DNA from: Chitinophagales bacterium
GTDB taxonomy: Bacteria; Bacteroidota; Bacteroidia; Chitinophagales; UBA2359
Direction: 5' to 3'
Assembly (NCBI GenBank): GCA_020629335.1
Contig: JAHDDN010000245.1
Span: 1 to 7,958, forward strand
Length of the DNA stretch: 7,958 nt
The notes below the pieces were generated by a model. That model saw only the letters and a program-made list of their open reading frames with translations. It did no database searches and had not been told where the DNA came from. Shown one piece after another: positions 1-6,924 of this stretch; within the stretch, counting starts at the first letter, position 1; the number at the start of each line of letters is the position of its first letter. A program made the position numbers and the translations under genes.

Positions 1-50
1 TAAGTTCCGTAAGCTACTTCATCACGCTGAGTACCGCTACCATCCCTAAG

Positions 51-93
51 CCTTTCTCCCCTCACAGGGGAGATGCCCGAAGGGCAGAGGGGT
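51..93. repeat. GC-rich double-hairpin intergenic repeat
   Basis: Two adjacent perfect hairpins are visible. The first is CTCCCCT (56-62), loop CAC, AGGGGAG (66-72); the second is TGCCC (74-78), loop GAA, GGGCA (82-86). A distal GAGGGG (87-92) can pair instead with CCCCTC (58-63), which would enclose the second hairpin. From memory, near-identical spacers occur widely between genes in Bacteroidota, so I read this as a REP-like repeat. It is markedly more GC-rich than the genes around it. No gene is supportable in 1-50 to its left: short open frames exist on both strands, but none carries a recognisable domain. Confidence 0.7.
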
Positions 94-113
94 AATAACG
101 TTTTAACTTTTTG

Positions 114-289
114 AACGTTAGTGGTTCAGTTTATAAGTTTCTGACAGTTAAGTTGTAGGATTTTTGCGATTATACAAGGCATTTTTGAGGCCCATAGCAG
201 GGCTACGAAACGAAAAAATAACGAAGTAGAATCGTAAAAAGACAAAACTTGGGCTGTCAAGGACTAATAAATTGAACCATTAGAACGTT
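114..289. repeat. 176-bp imperfect palindromic element, copy R1
   Basis: The left and right halves are reverse complements over almost the whole length. AACGTT at 114-119 matches AACGTT at 284-289, TGACAG (142-147) matches CTGTCA (254-259), and ATTTTTGCGATT near 160-171 matches AATCGTAAAAA at 230-240. The centre is TAGC, loop AGG, GCTA at 195-205. The core (about 142-262) is shared with a second copy at 7103-7262, and the right-arm end recurs at 6925-6988. It resembles a non-autonomous hairpin or MITE-like repeat. If transcribed, it would fold into one long stem. No ORF or protein-coding signal lies in it. With the neighbouring repeats it accounts for most of the gene-free stretch 1-356. Confidence 0.75.
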
Positions 290-312
290 TTAATTGATTC
301 AAGTTTTAGTAT

Positions 313-330
313 CCCTCAAAATTTTGAGGG
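313..330. promoter_or_regulatory. Perfect 18-bp palindrome upstream of the GH92 gene
   Basis: CCCTCAAAATTTTGAGGG is fully self-complementary and ends 26 bases before the GH92 ATG at 357. As DNA it has the symmetry expected of an operator for a dimeric regulator. As RNA it would make a 7-bp stem with an AATT loop in the 5' leader. It is not followed by a T run, so a terminator is less likely. I see no clear TAnnTTTG box between 260 and 357. An operator role is an inference from symmetry and position only. Confidence 0.4.
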
Positions 331-356
331 GTTGTCTACAAGCAAAAGCCTTTAAA

Positions 357-3281
357 ATGAAACACATTCTCACACTACTAACCTTCACAATCACGCTAAG
401 CCTCAGCGCCCAACACACCCAATACGTCAATCCATTCATTGGAACAGGCGGACACGGACACACCTTCCCAGGCGCTACCATGCCCTTCGGAATGGTACAA
501 CTTAGCCCCGACACCAGGCTCACAGGCTGGGATGGCTGCTCTGGCTATCATTATAGTGATGAGTATGTTTATGGATTTAGCCACACTCACTTAAGTGGAA
601 CAGGCGTATCCGATTATGGAGATATTTTGCTCATGCCTACCACAGGAGAAGTACGATTAAATAATGGAGCGGATGGAGAAGCAGGTTATCGATCAGCCTT
701 TAGTCATAGCAAAGAAAAAGCAAGCCCTGGTTATTACGAATGCTACTTAGAAGATTATCAAACTAAAGTCAGTTTGACCTGTACGGAAAGAGCAGGCTTT
801 CACCAATACGAATTTCCAGCAACCAAAGAAGCCAATGTCATTTTAGACTTAGAACATCGTGATCAAGTATTAAGCTCCTCTATAAAAGTAGTTAATAATA
901 GTAGTATTGAAGGACACAGACGTTCCAAAGCTTGGTCCGAAGATCAGCATGTCTACTTCGTGATGGAATTTTCTCAACCTATCATCGAGCATGGAATCAT
1001 GCAAGGAGAAAAATTAGGCATTGGTTCTAATGAAGCAGAAGGTACCAATCTTAAAGCCTTCTTCCGATTCAATACCGAAAATGAAAAAGTTGTACTAGCT
1101 AAGGTCGGTATATCAAGCGTTAGCATAGAAGGCGCTCGTAAAAATCTGAATGCCGAAATTCCTCATTGGGATTTCAACAAAACAAAAACAGCCGCCGATC
1201 AAACTTGGGAAAAAGCACTCAGCAAAATTGATATAACAGGTGGCACCGACGATCAAAAAAGTATTTTCTACACAGCCCTCTACCATAATATGATTGCGCC
1301 TAATCTCTTCATGGATGTAGATGGGCAATATAGAGGAACGGATCTAAAAGTTCATCAGTCTGATCAACATCAGCATTATACTATCTTCTCTTTATGGGAT
1401 ACTTATAGAGCGACTCACCCACTCTATACTTTAATAGAACAAGAACGAACGAATGATTTTATACGTACCTTCTTAGCACAATACAAAGACGGTGGACAAT
1501 TACCCATCTGGGAATTAGCTGGCAATTATACAGGCTGTATGATTGGCTATCACTCTATCCCTGTCATTGCCGATGCTTATGTAAAAGGCATTAGAGATTA
1601 CGACACAGAATTGGCGCTAAAAGCAATGAGACACAGCGCTGAAGCGGATAAATTAGGCATAGCTGAATACCAAGAATTCGGCTATATCCCATCTGACAAA
1701 GAACCCGAATCTGTATCCAAAACATTAGAGTACGCCTATGACGATTGGTGCATTGCAATGATGGCTAAAGACTTAGGCAAAACGACTACCTACAAACGCT
1801 ATATAGAAAGAGCACAATCTTATAAAAATATATATGATCCAAGCACTGGATTCATGAGAGCAAAACTCAATAATACTTGGTTTGAACCTTTTGATCCTGC
1901 TGAAGTAAACTTCAACTATACCGAAGCCAATGCTTGGCAATATAGCTTCTATGTACCACAAGACATTAGTGGCTTCACTCAATTATTAGGTGGCAAAGAT
2001 CAACTCAATCAAAAATTAGATGCGCTCTTTACTGCCAATTCAACAACTACTGGAAGAGAACAAGCAGATATTACTGGACTAATTGGTCAGTACGCACATG
2101 GAAACGAACCCAGCCATCACATGGCTTACTTATATAACTATATCAACCGACCTTGGAAAACACAAGAGAAAGTCCAAACCATCATGGCTGACCTCTATCA
2201 AAATGCACCCGATGGTTTATCTGGAAATGAGGACTGTGGACAAATGTCTGCTTGGTACGTACTCAGTGCAATGGGATTCTATTCTGTCACGCCCACTCAA
2301 ACCATCTACGCTATTGGAAGCCCAATATTTGAACAAGCTAATCTCAACTTAGAAAACGGAAATCAATTTAGCATCAAAGCGCAAAATATCTCCGACCAAA
2401 ATATTTACATCCAATCCGCAGAACTAAACGGCAAGCCTTATCCTTATTCTTACATCCAACATGAAGACATCATGAAAGGAGGTGAAATGATCTTCGTCAT
2501 GGGAGCCACTCCTAATAAAAATTGGGGCAGTAGTGATGAGCATATTCCAGTAGCAAGCATCAATGAAAATCTGATCATGCCCCTCCCCTTCTTCAAAGGC
2601 AAAAAAGTATTTGTAGATAAAGGAAGCGTTAGCTTAGGAGTAGCCATTCCAAATGCAACTATCCATTATACCTTAGATGGAAGTACCCCTACTGAAAAAT
2701 CACCTATCTACCAGTCTCCTTTGGAATTGACAGAATCAATGACGATTAAAGCCATCGCAATAGATAAAGACTTAGGCAGGAGCCAAGTTGTGGAAGCTAT
2801 TTTCAAAAAAATAACAGGGGATCGAAAAATCGAACTATTCGCTGAATATGCCAATCAATATTCTGGTGGAGGAGATAATGCCTTGATAGATTTTGAAATG
2901 GGAGGTGCAGACTTCCGAACGGGGCAATGGCAGGGCTACCACCAAGTAGATTTTGAAGCCATTGTAGATTTAGGGAAAATCGAGGAATTTGAAAAGTTGA
3001 GCACTAATTGCCTCCAAGATCAAAATTCTTGGATCTGGATGCCTGAATGGGTAGAATACAGTATTTCTCAAGACGGAAAAAATTTCGAAAAAATAGGCAA
3101 GGTAAACAATGAAGTAGATCCAAAACACGATGGCCCTATCATCAAAGAATTTACGCTCAATAAAAAGACAAAAGCACGCTACATTAAAGTAGTCGCCAAA
3201 AACAAAGGCCTCTGCCCAGAATGGCATAAAGGAGCTGGCGGACAAGCATGGATATTCACTGACGAAATCCTTATAGAATAA
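357..3281 (+). CDS. Secreted GH92 alpha-mannosidase with chitobiase-type and F5/8-type C-terminal domains
   Basis: This is a predicted calcium-dependent exo-alpha-mannosidase of glycoside hydrolase family 92, which trims alpha-linked mannose, typically from N-glycans. I start at ATG 357 (974 residues) because a Sec signal peptide begins there (MKHILTLLTF, cleavage near LSLSA/Q at 18-19). A longer frame back to a TTG at 294 would put an untypical peptide before the signal and run through the 18-bp palindrome. GH92 hallmarks, in 974-residue numbering, include YVNPFIGTGG near 23-32, a Ser-Leu-Trp-Asp-Thr-Tyr motif near 345-350, GYIPSDKEPES near 442-452, and TEANAWQY with probable catalytic acid Glu523. 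GNEPSHHMAYLYNY follows near 582-595, then GNEDCGQMSAWY with probable base Asp626. After the catalytic part, residues about 740-818 resemble a chitobiase/hexosaminidase C-terminal domain (YTLDGSTPT). Residues about 827-974 resemble an F5/8-type (discoidin-like) carbohydrate-binding domain. There is no lipobox Cys and no type IX sorting tail, so a periplasmic or freely secreted protein is likely. No SusC/SusD genes adjoin it. The exact linkage preference cannot be read from the sequence. Confidence 0.93.
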   Translation: MKHILTLLTFTITLSLSAQHTQYVNPFIGTGGHGHTFPGATMPFGMVQLSPDTRLTGWDGCSGYHYSDEYVYGFSHTHLSGTGVSDYGDILLMPTTGEVRLNNGADGEAGYRSAFSHSKEKASPGYYECYLEDYQTKVSLTCTERAGFHQYEFPATKEANVILDLEHRDQVLSSSIKVVNNSSIEGHRRSKAWSEDQHVYFVMEFSQPIIEHGIMQGEKLGIGSNEAEGTNLKAFFRFNTENEKVVLAKVGISSVSIEGARKNLNAEIPHWDFNKTKTAADQTWEKALSKIDITGGTDDQKSIFYTALYHNMIAPNLFMDVDGQYRGTDLKVHQSDQHQHYTIFSLWDTYRATHPLYTLIEQERTNDFIRTFLAQYKDGGQLPIWELAGNYTGCMIGYHSIPVIADAYVKGIRDYDTELALKAMRHSAEADKLGIAEYQEFGYIPSDKEPESVSKTLEYAYDDWCIAMMAKDLGKTTTYKRYIERAQSYKNIYDPSTGFMRAKLNNTWFEPFDPAEVNFNYTEANAWQYSFYVPQDISGFTQLLGGKDQLNQKLDALFTANSTTTGREQADITGLIGQYAHGNEPSHHMAYLYNYINRPWKTQEKVQTIMADLYQNAPDGLSGNEDCGQMSAWYVLSAMGFYSVTPTQTIYAIGSPIFEQANLNLENGNQFSIKAQNISDQNIYIQSAELNGKPYPYSYIQHEDIMKGGEMIFVMGATPNKNWGSSDEHIPVASINENLIMPLPFFKGKKVFVDKGSVSLGVAIPNATIHYTLDGSTPTEKSPIYQSPLELTESMTIKAIAIDKDLGRSQVVEAIFKKITGDRKIELFAEYANQYSGGGDNALIDFEMGGADFRTGQWQGYHQVDFEAIVDLGKIEEFEKLSTNCLQDQNSWIWMPEWVEYSISQDGKNFEKIGKVNNEVDPKHDGPIIKEFTLNKKTKARYIKVVAKNKGLCPEWHKGAGGQAWIFTDEILIE

Positions 3282-3296
3282 ACCTACCAAATGTAC

Positions 3297-3318
3297 GGGC
3301 GCACCTATGTGTGCGCCC
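3297..3318. repeat. GC-rich hairpin between convergent genes, possible terminator
   Basis: GGGCGCAC (3297-3304) and GTGCGCCC (3311-3318) form a perfect 8-bp stem with a 6-base loop, 15 bases after the GH92 stop codon. No T run follows on either strand, so it is not a canonical intrinsic terminator, although it could still slow or protect transcripts from both convergent genes. The GGGCGCAC...GTGCGCCC form recalls dispersed intergenic repeats that I know from many bacterial genomes. I therefore call it a repeat first and a terminator second. Confidence 0.55.
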
Positions 3319-3344
3319 TCCCGAAATCTGAGTGTGATCTCTGA

Positions 3345-4841
3345 CTACACCTTTTTCATACCCAACTCCCGACCGATCTCTTGCAATACCCACTTACTAG
3401 GCAAGATGATTAAATTATCTTGATGATACTCTCCAATCTTCTTTTTTAAATCCTTAAAGGCTTTTTTTCGCTCTTTTTCAATCGTCAACTTCATGCATAT
3501 TTGAAAATACTCTTTAGAAAACATTGCGGAATGATAAGCTTCTTTATCCAAAACTTTATCATATTTTAATGTCTTGATCAAATTATTGCATTCATTTAAT
3601 GCCAAAGCACGATCTCCTCTACTAAAATAAATCAAACAATTAATCAATCGAAAATAAGCTGATTCTGGAAAGTCTTTTTTAGGCAATTTATTAGGCATTG
3701 TTTTTTCTGCAGACTTTCCCTCTCCTAGTAATAAATGAGCCATCGCCTTTATACATAACACTCTATTATGGGTTGTTTTACTCCCAAATAATATCTTTGA
3801 ATACTTATTAATCACCTCAATTGCCAATTCATAGCGCTCACACTTGATCAATGCACTCAAGTAATTAAAAATAAAAGCCGACTTCTGATGAGGCAAAACA
3901 TCTTTAATATAATTCATTCCTTCCTCAAAATAAGGCAAAGACGTTTCCGCTTTATTCTGCATAAAATAACTCATCCCTAAATTGATCAAGGCAGATGCCT
4001 TTTCTCCCTTATTATTAAAACTATACTTTTTAATCTTAGGTATCAAAGCCAACATCTTCTTATTAATATCAACTCTATCCTTATATACCGTTTGATAAGA
4101 CTGAGCCTTCAACTTCATATAAATCAAGTAATCATCCTCAAAGTCAAATTCGTTTAAATAGACTTTAGAATCCTCTGATAAGCCCAAACTTTCTTTCGGC
4201 TCATACAAAATAGTCAAAATGGCATTCGCATACTGTATTTCGGCTTCTAATCTAGTTGATATATGAAAATAGTCTTTTGCTGATAGTGCTTTACAATCCC
4301 GAAGCATGGATTGGACTTCTTTGAAATTAGCTAAACTTACGGCATGATTATGTGCCAAATGAATCGCATACTTATGCGACACCTGAAGAGCCAAACCAAA
4401 ATTATTTTCTTTTAAATACTCCTTTACTGCTCGTTTAGCCTCTATCTCAAAGATTTCATAAGAACCCTTAGATAGTAGATAATCTAAATATTGAAGGGAA
4501 CAATAACTGGCACGCTCATTCAACTCTTTTGTAAAAGTTTTACTGGCCATATATCGCCTAATCCTATTCCCTAATAAACGTAATTCATTTCGCAACTTAT
4601 TATCCTTCGACTCCGCATAGGCTTCCTCGAAAAGTAATACATATAGTTCTTTACGATTTTTCTTATCAGAGATATTCTTCCCTTCACATAAGTAAAGAAA
4701 TAACTTCTCTAAACGTTGATTAGAATCGCCTTTTATCACAAAAGCTAAATCAGACCGTTCCTTCTCACTTAACAGCCCTAACAAATTAACAGTAGAATTC
4801 TTACTCAAAACCTTATTTATTAAATAATTATAAAAAAACAA
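3345..4841 (-). CDS. Helical-repeat (TPR-like) protein of unknown function
   Basis: A 498-residue, lysine- and leucine-rich protein with no signal peptide or membrane segment, so probably cytoplasmic. The chain is almost entirely predicted amphipathic helix. Residues about 130-450 show repeated helix pairs with small and aromatic residues spaced as in tetratricopeptide-like solenoids, for example ALINLGMSYFMQNKAETSLPYFEEG near 284-308 and the stretch around ESAYFRLINCLIYFSRGDRALALNECN near 390-416. Such solenoids usually mediate protein-protein contacts. The first 120 residues form a separate helical domain, containing LLSEKERSDLAFVIKG and a basic LRLLGNRIRRYMAS segment. I do not recognise a named family. 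The start is TTG at 4841: an in-frame stop lies 10 codons upstream, no ATG or GTG intervenes, and the next ATG is codon 98, which would remove the N-terminal domain. The gene is monocistronic and convergent with GH92. Its reading frame is certain; its start and role are less so. Confidence 0.8.
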   Translation of the reverse strand: MFFYNYLINKVLSKNSTVNLLGLLSEKERSDLAFVIKGDSNQRLEKLFLYLCEGKNISDKKNRKELYVLLFEEAYAESKDNKLRNELRLLGNRIRRYMASKTFTKELNERASYCSLQYLDYLLSKGSYEIFEIEAKRAVKEYLKENNFGLALQVSHKYAIHLAHNHAVSLANFKEVQSMLRDCKALSAKDYFHISTRLEAEIQYANAILTILYEPKESLGLSEDSKVYLNEFDFEDDYLIYMKLKAQSYQTVYKDRVDINKKMLALIPKIKKYSFNNKGEKASALINLGMSYFMQNKAETSLPYFEEGMNYIKDVLPHQKSAFIFNYLSALIKCERYELAIEVINKYSKILFGSKTTHNRVLCIKAMAHLLLGEGKSAEKTMPNKLPKKDFPESAYFRLINCLIYFSRGDRALALNECNNLIKTLKYDKVLDKEAYHSAMFSKEYFQICMKLTIEKERKKAFKDLKKKIGEYHQDNLIILPSKWVLQEIGRELGMKKV

Positions 4842-4963
4842 TTGCCTAAAATCTAAAACACCAAAAACAAATCAATTTGACCTTAAATTGTTTTTCTTAT
4901 CACAAATGGCATTATTTAGATTTAAAATTTTGATGTAAATACCTTATTTTGGCGGCTGTATTT

Positions 4964-5104
4964 GGTGAAAGGCTCAATTGATCCATTGTTTTTTTTTAAA
5001 GTATCTATATCACACACCAATAACTTTCACCTTTTGTGAGCTGCTCTAATTAATGCTCACATTTTCAAAAGCTTCGGTAAGACTAATTTACCGAAGCTTT
5101 TTTT
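4964..5104 (+). ncRNA. Candidate structured small RNA or regulatory leader with its own terminator
   Basis: This lies in the 416-bp divergent spacer. Three stems are visible in order. GGTGAAAG (4964-4971) pairs with CTTTCACC (5024-5031), enclosing about 52 bases that include a 10-T run. TGTGAGC (5035-5041) pairs with GCTCACA (5055-5061) around a 13-base loop. Last is a 14-bp terminator hairpin (5067-5101). GCTCA also occurs at 4972-4976, so TGAGC at 5037-5041 has two possible partners, which could allow alternative folds. No ORF of note crosses the stretch. A T-rich sequence at 4944-4951 (TTATTTTG) is one mismatch from the Bacteroidota TAnnTTTG box, but no convincing -33 element is seen. It could be an independent small RNA ending at the terminator, or a leader with premature termination upstream of the glycosylasparaginase gene 153 bases further on. 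I do not recognise a known RNA family. Confidence 0.5.
5067..5104 (+). terminator. Intrinsic terminator in the divergent spacer
   Basis: AAAAGCTTCGGTAA (5067-5080) and TTACCGAAGCTTTT (5088-5101) make a perfect 14-bp stem with the 7-base loop GACTAAT. It continues into a run of seven T (5098-5104). This is a textbook rho-independent terminator on +. No protein-coding gene on + ends nearby: GH92 ends 1.8 kb upstream and the gene between is on the other strand. It therefore implies a transcript starting within the spacer. It could also act weakly on -, where an A/T stretch interrupted by G follows the stem. Confidence 0.85.
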
Positions 5105-5152
5105 ATGAAAAATGATATTTTACGACATTCATAAAAATAATCTCAGTAAATA

Positions 5153-5177
5153 TAAGAATAATCCCACTTTATTCTTA
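5153..5177. promoter_or_regulatory. Inverted repeat upstream of the glycosylasparaginase gene
   Basis: TAAGAATA (5153-5160) and TATTCTTA (5170-5177) are perfect inverted repeats separated by 9 bases, about 80 bases before the ATG at 5258. The symmetry and position fit an operator, or a weak hairpin in the leader. It is AT-rich and short, so chance is a real alternative. No clean TAnnTTTG promoter box was found between it and the gene. Confidence 0.25.
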
Positions 5178-5257
5178 CCTTACTTCCCCCACCATACTTA
5201 ACAACCTAACTAAATTAATACTTCTTTACCCCAATTCTAAATCAAACAAAGCGTGTT

Positions 5258-6235
5258 ATGTTTTCTAGACGAAATTTTATTTTCAAGAGCCTACTTAGCT
5301 CTTTAGGGCTTAGTTTAAGTAATTTAAATAGCATGAAAGCTAAGACTCCAACACATGATGAAAAAATCAGTCCATTAGTCATTTCAACATGGGCACATGG
5401 TATGCCTGCCAATGATGTAGCATGGGACATTATCCAAAATGGCGGTAAAGCCATTGATGCAGTAGAACAAGGCGTAAGAGTACCAGAAGCAGATCCCAAT
5501 TCCTCTTCGGTTGGCTATGGTGGCCTGCCAGATAGAGACGGCAATGTTACCCTTGATGCCTGTATCATGGACGAATTAGGTAATTGTGGTTCCGTCTGCT
5601 TCCTCCAACACATCAAACATCCGATATCCGTCGCGCGTAAAGTAATGGAAAAAACACCTCACGTTATCCTATCAGGAGAAGGAGCACTCCGATTTGCCTT
5701 AGATCAAGGCTTTCACAAGGAAAATTTACTTACAGAAGAAGCCAAACAAGCTTGGCTCAACTGGCAAAAAGAATCTAAATACAAACCCATTATCAATATC
5801 GAAAATCACGATACCATCGGACTATTAGCCATTGATAAAAAAGGGGATATCTCTGGAGCCTGCACTACTAGCGGCCTAGCCTTCAAAATGCACGGTCGTG
5901 TGGGTGATTCCCCCATCATAGGAGCTGGTATGTTTTGTGATAATGAAGTGGGGGGTGCTGTCGCAACAGGTATGGGCGAAGCGGTTCTTCGAACCCTTGG
6001 TAGCTTCTTGGTAGTTGAACTCATGCGCAGTGGTATTAGTCCACAAAATGCCTGCGAAGAAGCAGTCATCCGAATCACTAAAAAATATCCTAACTATAAA
6101 GACATCCAAATCGGCTACCTGGCCGTCAACAAACAAGGAGAACACGGGGCATATAGCCTCCATAAAGGATTCAATTATGCCCTACACCAAAATGGAGAAA
6201 ATAATCTAAACGATGCCGACTATTTCTTAAAGTAG
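5258..6235 (+). CDS. Glycosylasparaginase (N4-(beta-N-acetylglucosaminyl)-L-asparaginase), exported
   Basis: An Ntn-hydrolase that cleaves the GlcNAc-Asn bond left when N-glycoproteins are degraded, matured by self-cleavage before a catalytic Thr. The 325-residue length is close to the 340 of the Elizabethkingia (Flavobacterium) meningosepticum enzyme. The cleavage site His184-Asp185/Thr186 sits in NHDTIGLLAID, with Thr186 the nucleophile. The other residues of the flavobacterial active site all fall in register at a constant offset of 34: Trp45 (STWAHG), Thr204 (CTTSG), Arg214 and Asp217 (GRVGD), and Thr237-Gly238 (VATGMG). This is strong evidence for a working enzyme. The N-terminus MFSRRNFIFK plus a hydrophobic stretch to about residue 24 resembles a twin-arginine (Tat) signal, implying a periplasmic location. 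The ATG at 5258 is chosen because it begins that signal. An isoaspartyl peptidase or L-asparaginase of the same fold is the alternative, but the AGA-type pattern fits better. It stands alone and is convergent with the HAD gene, 17 bases away. Confidence 0.93.
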   Translation: MFSRRNFIFKSLLSSLGLSLSNLNSMKAKTPTHDEKISPLVISTWAHGMPANDVAWDIIQNGGKAIDAVEQGVRVPEADPNSSSVGYGGLPDRDGNVTLDACIMDELGNCGSVCFLQHIKHPISVARKVMEKTPHVILSGEGALRFALDQGFHKENLLTEEAKQAWLNWQKESKYKPIINIENHDTIGLLAIDKKGDISGACTTSGLAFKMHGRVGDSPIIGAGMFCDNEVGGAVATGMGEAVLRTLGSFLVVELMRSGISPQNACEEAVIRITKKYPNYKDIQIGYLAVNKQGEHGAYSLHKGFNYALHQNGENNLNDADYFLK

Positions 6236-6252
6236 ATTTTTTGTCTATTCAA

Positions 6253-6900
6253 CTAAATATTTATTAATTGCTCCGCTTGTTCTAAGACGATTGCATTCCC
6301 ATTGACTCCTTTATCTAATCGCTCTTTCGACTGATGCCCATTGGCAATCAAAATACAATGAACTCCTAATGCTTGAGCTACTTCAAAATCATGTAATGTA
6401 TCTCCAATCAATACCACTTTTTCAGTATTTACTTGATGGGTTTTCATCAGCTCTTTTCCCCGCTCTACTTTACTTGCTGCCAAATGATTATCTAAGCCCG
6501 CTATCGCCTTAAAATATTTTCGAATACCAAAATGATTGAGCAATTCCATAGCCACTTCAGTATGTGCGGCTGTTAAAACAAATTGCGTTTTTTGTGCCCG
6601 ATCCAGATCAATTATAATACGCTCTACTTCCCCCTGTAATTGACAATTTTTCACAGAAGTCATATAAGAATAGATAAACTGCTCTGTTAAGGATTCCATT
6701 GAGTTTTTTTCTAAATCAATCCCAATCCTTTCATAATAAGCCGTAATCGGAAAGCCAAATTCAGCCTGATAACTTTCCTTTGTCAATTCAGTCAATCCTT
6801 CTTTTCGCAAAAACACATTCGCTATCTCAATACATAATTCGACATCATCTACTAGGGTACCATTCATATCCCATATGATCGTTTCATAATCATTCATCAT
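6253..6900 (-). CDS. HAD-superfamily hydrolase, phosphoglycolate-phosphatase-like, with Asn in motif I
   Basis: A cytoplasmic haloacid-dehalogenase-fold hydrolase of 215 residues counted from the ATG at 6900. In this numbering motif I is DMNGTLVDD with nucleophile Asp11. Motif II is the Thr of FVLTAAH (Thr110), motif III a Lys in the ASKVERGK stretch (Lys144 or Lys149), and motif IV is GDTLHD (Asp167, Asp171). A helical cap occupies about residues 17-85, as in C1-cap phosphatases of the phosphoglycolate type. The usual second Asp of motif I (DxD) is Asn13 here; I recall WDxNGT variants as a recurrent subgroup, so this need not mean an inactive enzyme. The substrate is unknown. I prefer the ATG at 6900 (or the next one at 6897) to a TTG at 6933, because the longer start would lie inside a repeat element and overlap a good promoter box. 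The gene is convergent with the glycosylasparaginase gene and separated from it by 17 bases without a hairpin. Confidence 0.88.
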   Translation of the reverse strand: MMNDYETIIWDMNGTLVDDVELCIEIANVFLRKEGLTELTKESYQAEFGFPITAYYERIGIDLEKNSMESLTEQFIYSYMTSVKNCQLQGEVERIIIDLDRAQKTQFVLTAAHTEVAMELLNHFGIRKYFKAIAGLDNHLAASKVERGKELMKTHQVNTEKVVLIGDTLHDFEVAQALGVHCILIANGHQSKERLDKGVNGNAIVLEQAEQLINI

Positions 6901-6913
6901 CTTGATTTTTTCA

Positions 6914-6921
6914 CAAATATA
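6914..6921 (-). promoter_or_regulatory. Bacteroidota -7 box (TATATTTG) for the HAD gene
   Basis: On the - strand TATATTTG matches the Bacteroidota primary sigma -7 consensus TAnnTTTG exactly. It ends 13 bases before the ATG at 6900, so the leader would be only a few bases long. No TTG at the ideal -33 spacing is seen; the upstream region is the end of a palindromic repeat (6925-6988). This box is the main argument against the longer TTG start at 6933. Confidence 0.45.
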
Positions 6922-6924
6922 CTC

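Noticed and set aside
1..50. Possible end of an upstream gene on + (frame closing at 47-49), or a - strand frame running through 1-93
   Set aside because: The stretches are too short and featureless, and the - strand frame passes straight through the hairpin repeat, which suggests chance openness.
294..356. N-terminal extension of the GH92 gene from a TTG at 294
   Set aside because: A clear signal peptide begins at the ATG at 357. The extension would cross the 18-bp palindrome and has no recognisable character.
2083..2352. 89-residue open frame inside the GH92 gene
   Set aside because: It overlaps conserved GH92 motifs in another frame and has no independent support.
4964..5061. Known RNA such as tRNA, SRP RNA or 6S RNA
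   Set aside because: No cloverleaf or SRP core motif is visible, and the stem pattern could not be matched by eye to 6S RNA; a covariance search would be needed to decide the last.
5806..6163. Two - strand open frames opposite the glycosylasparaginase gene
   Set aside because: They are antisense shadows of a gene whose active-site residues are all conserved.
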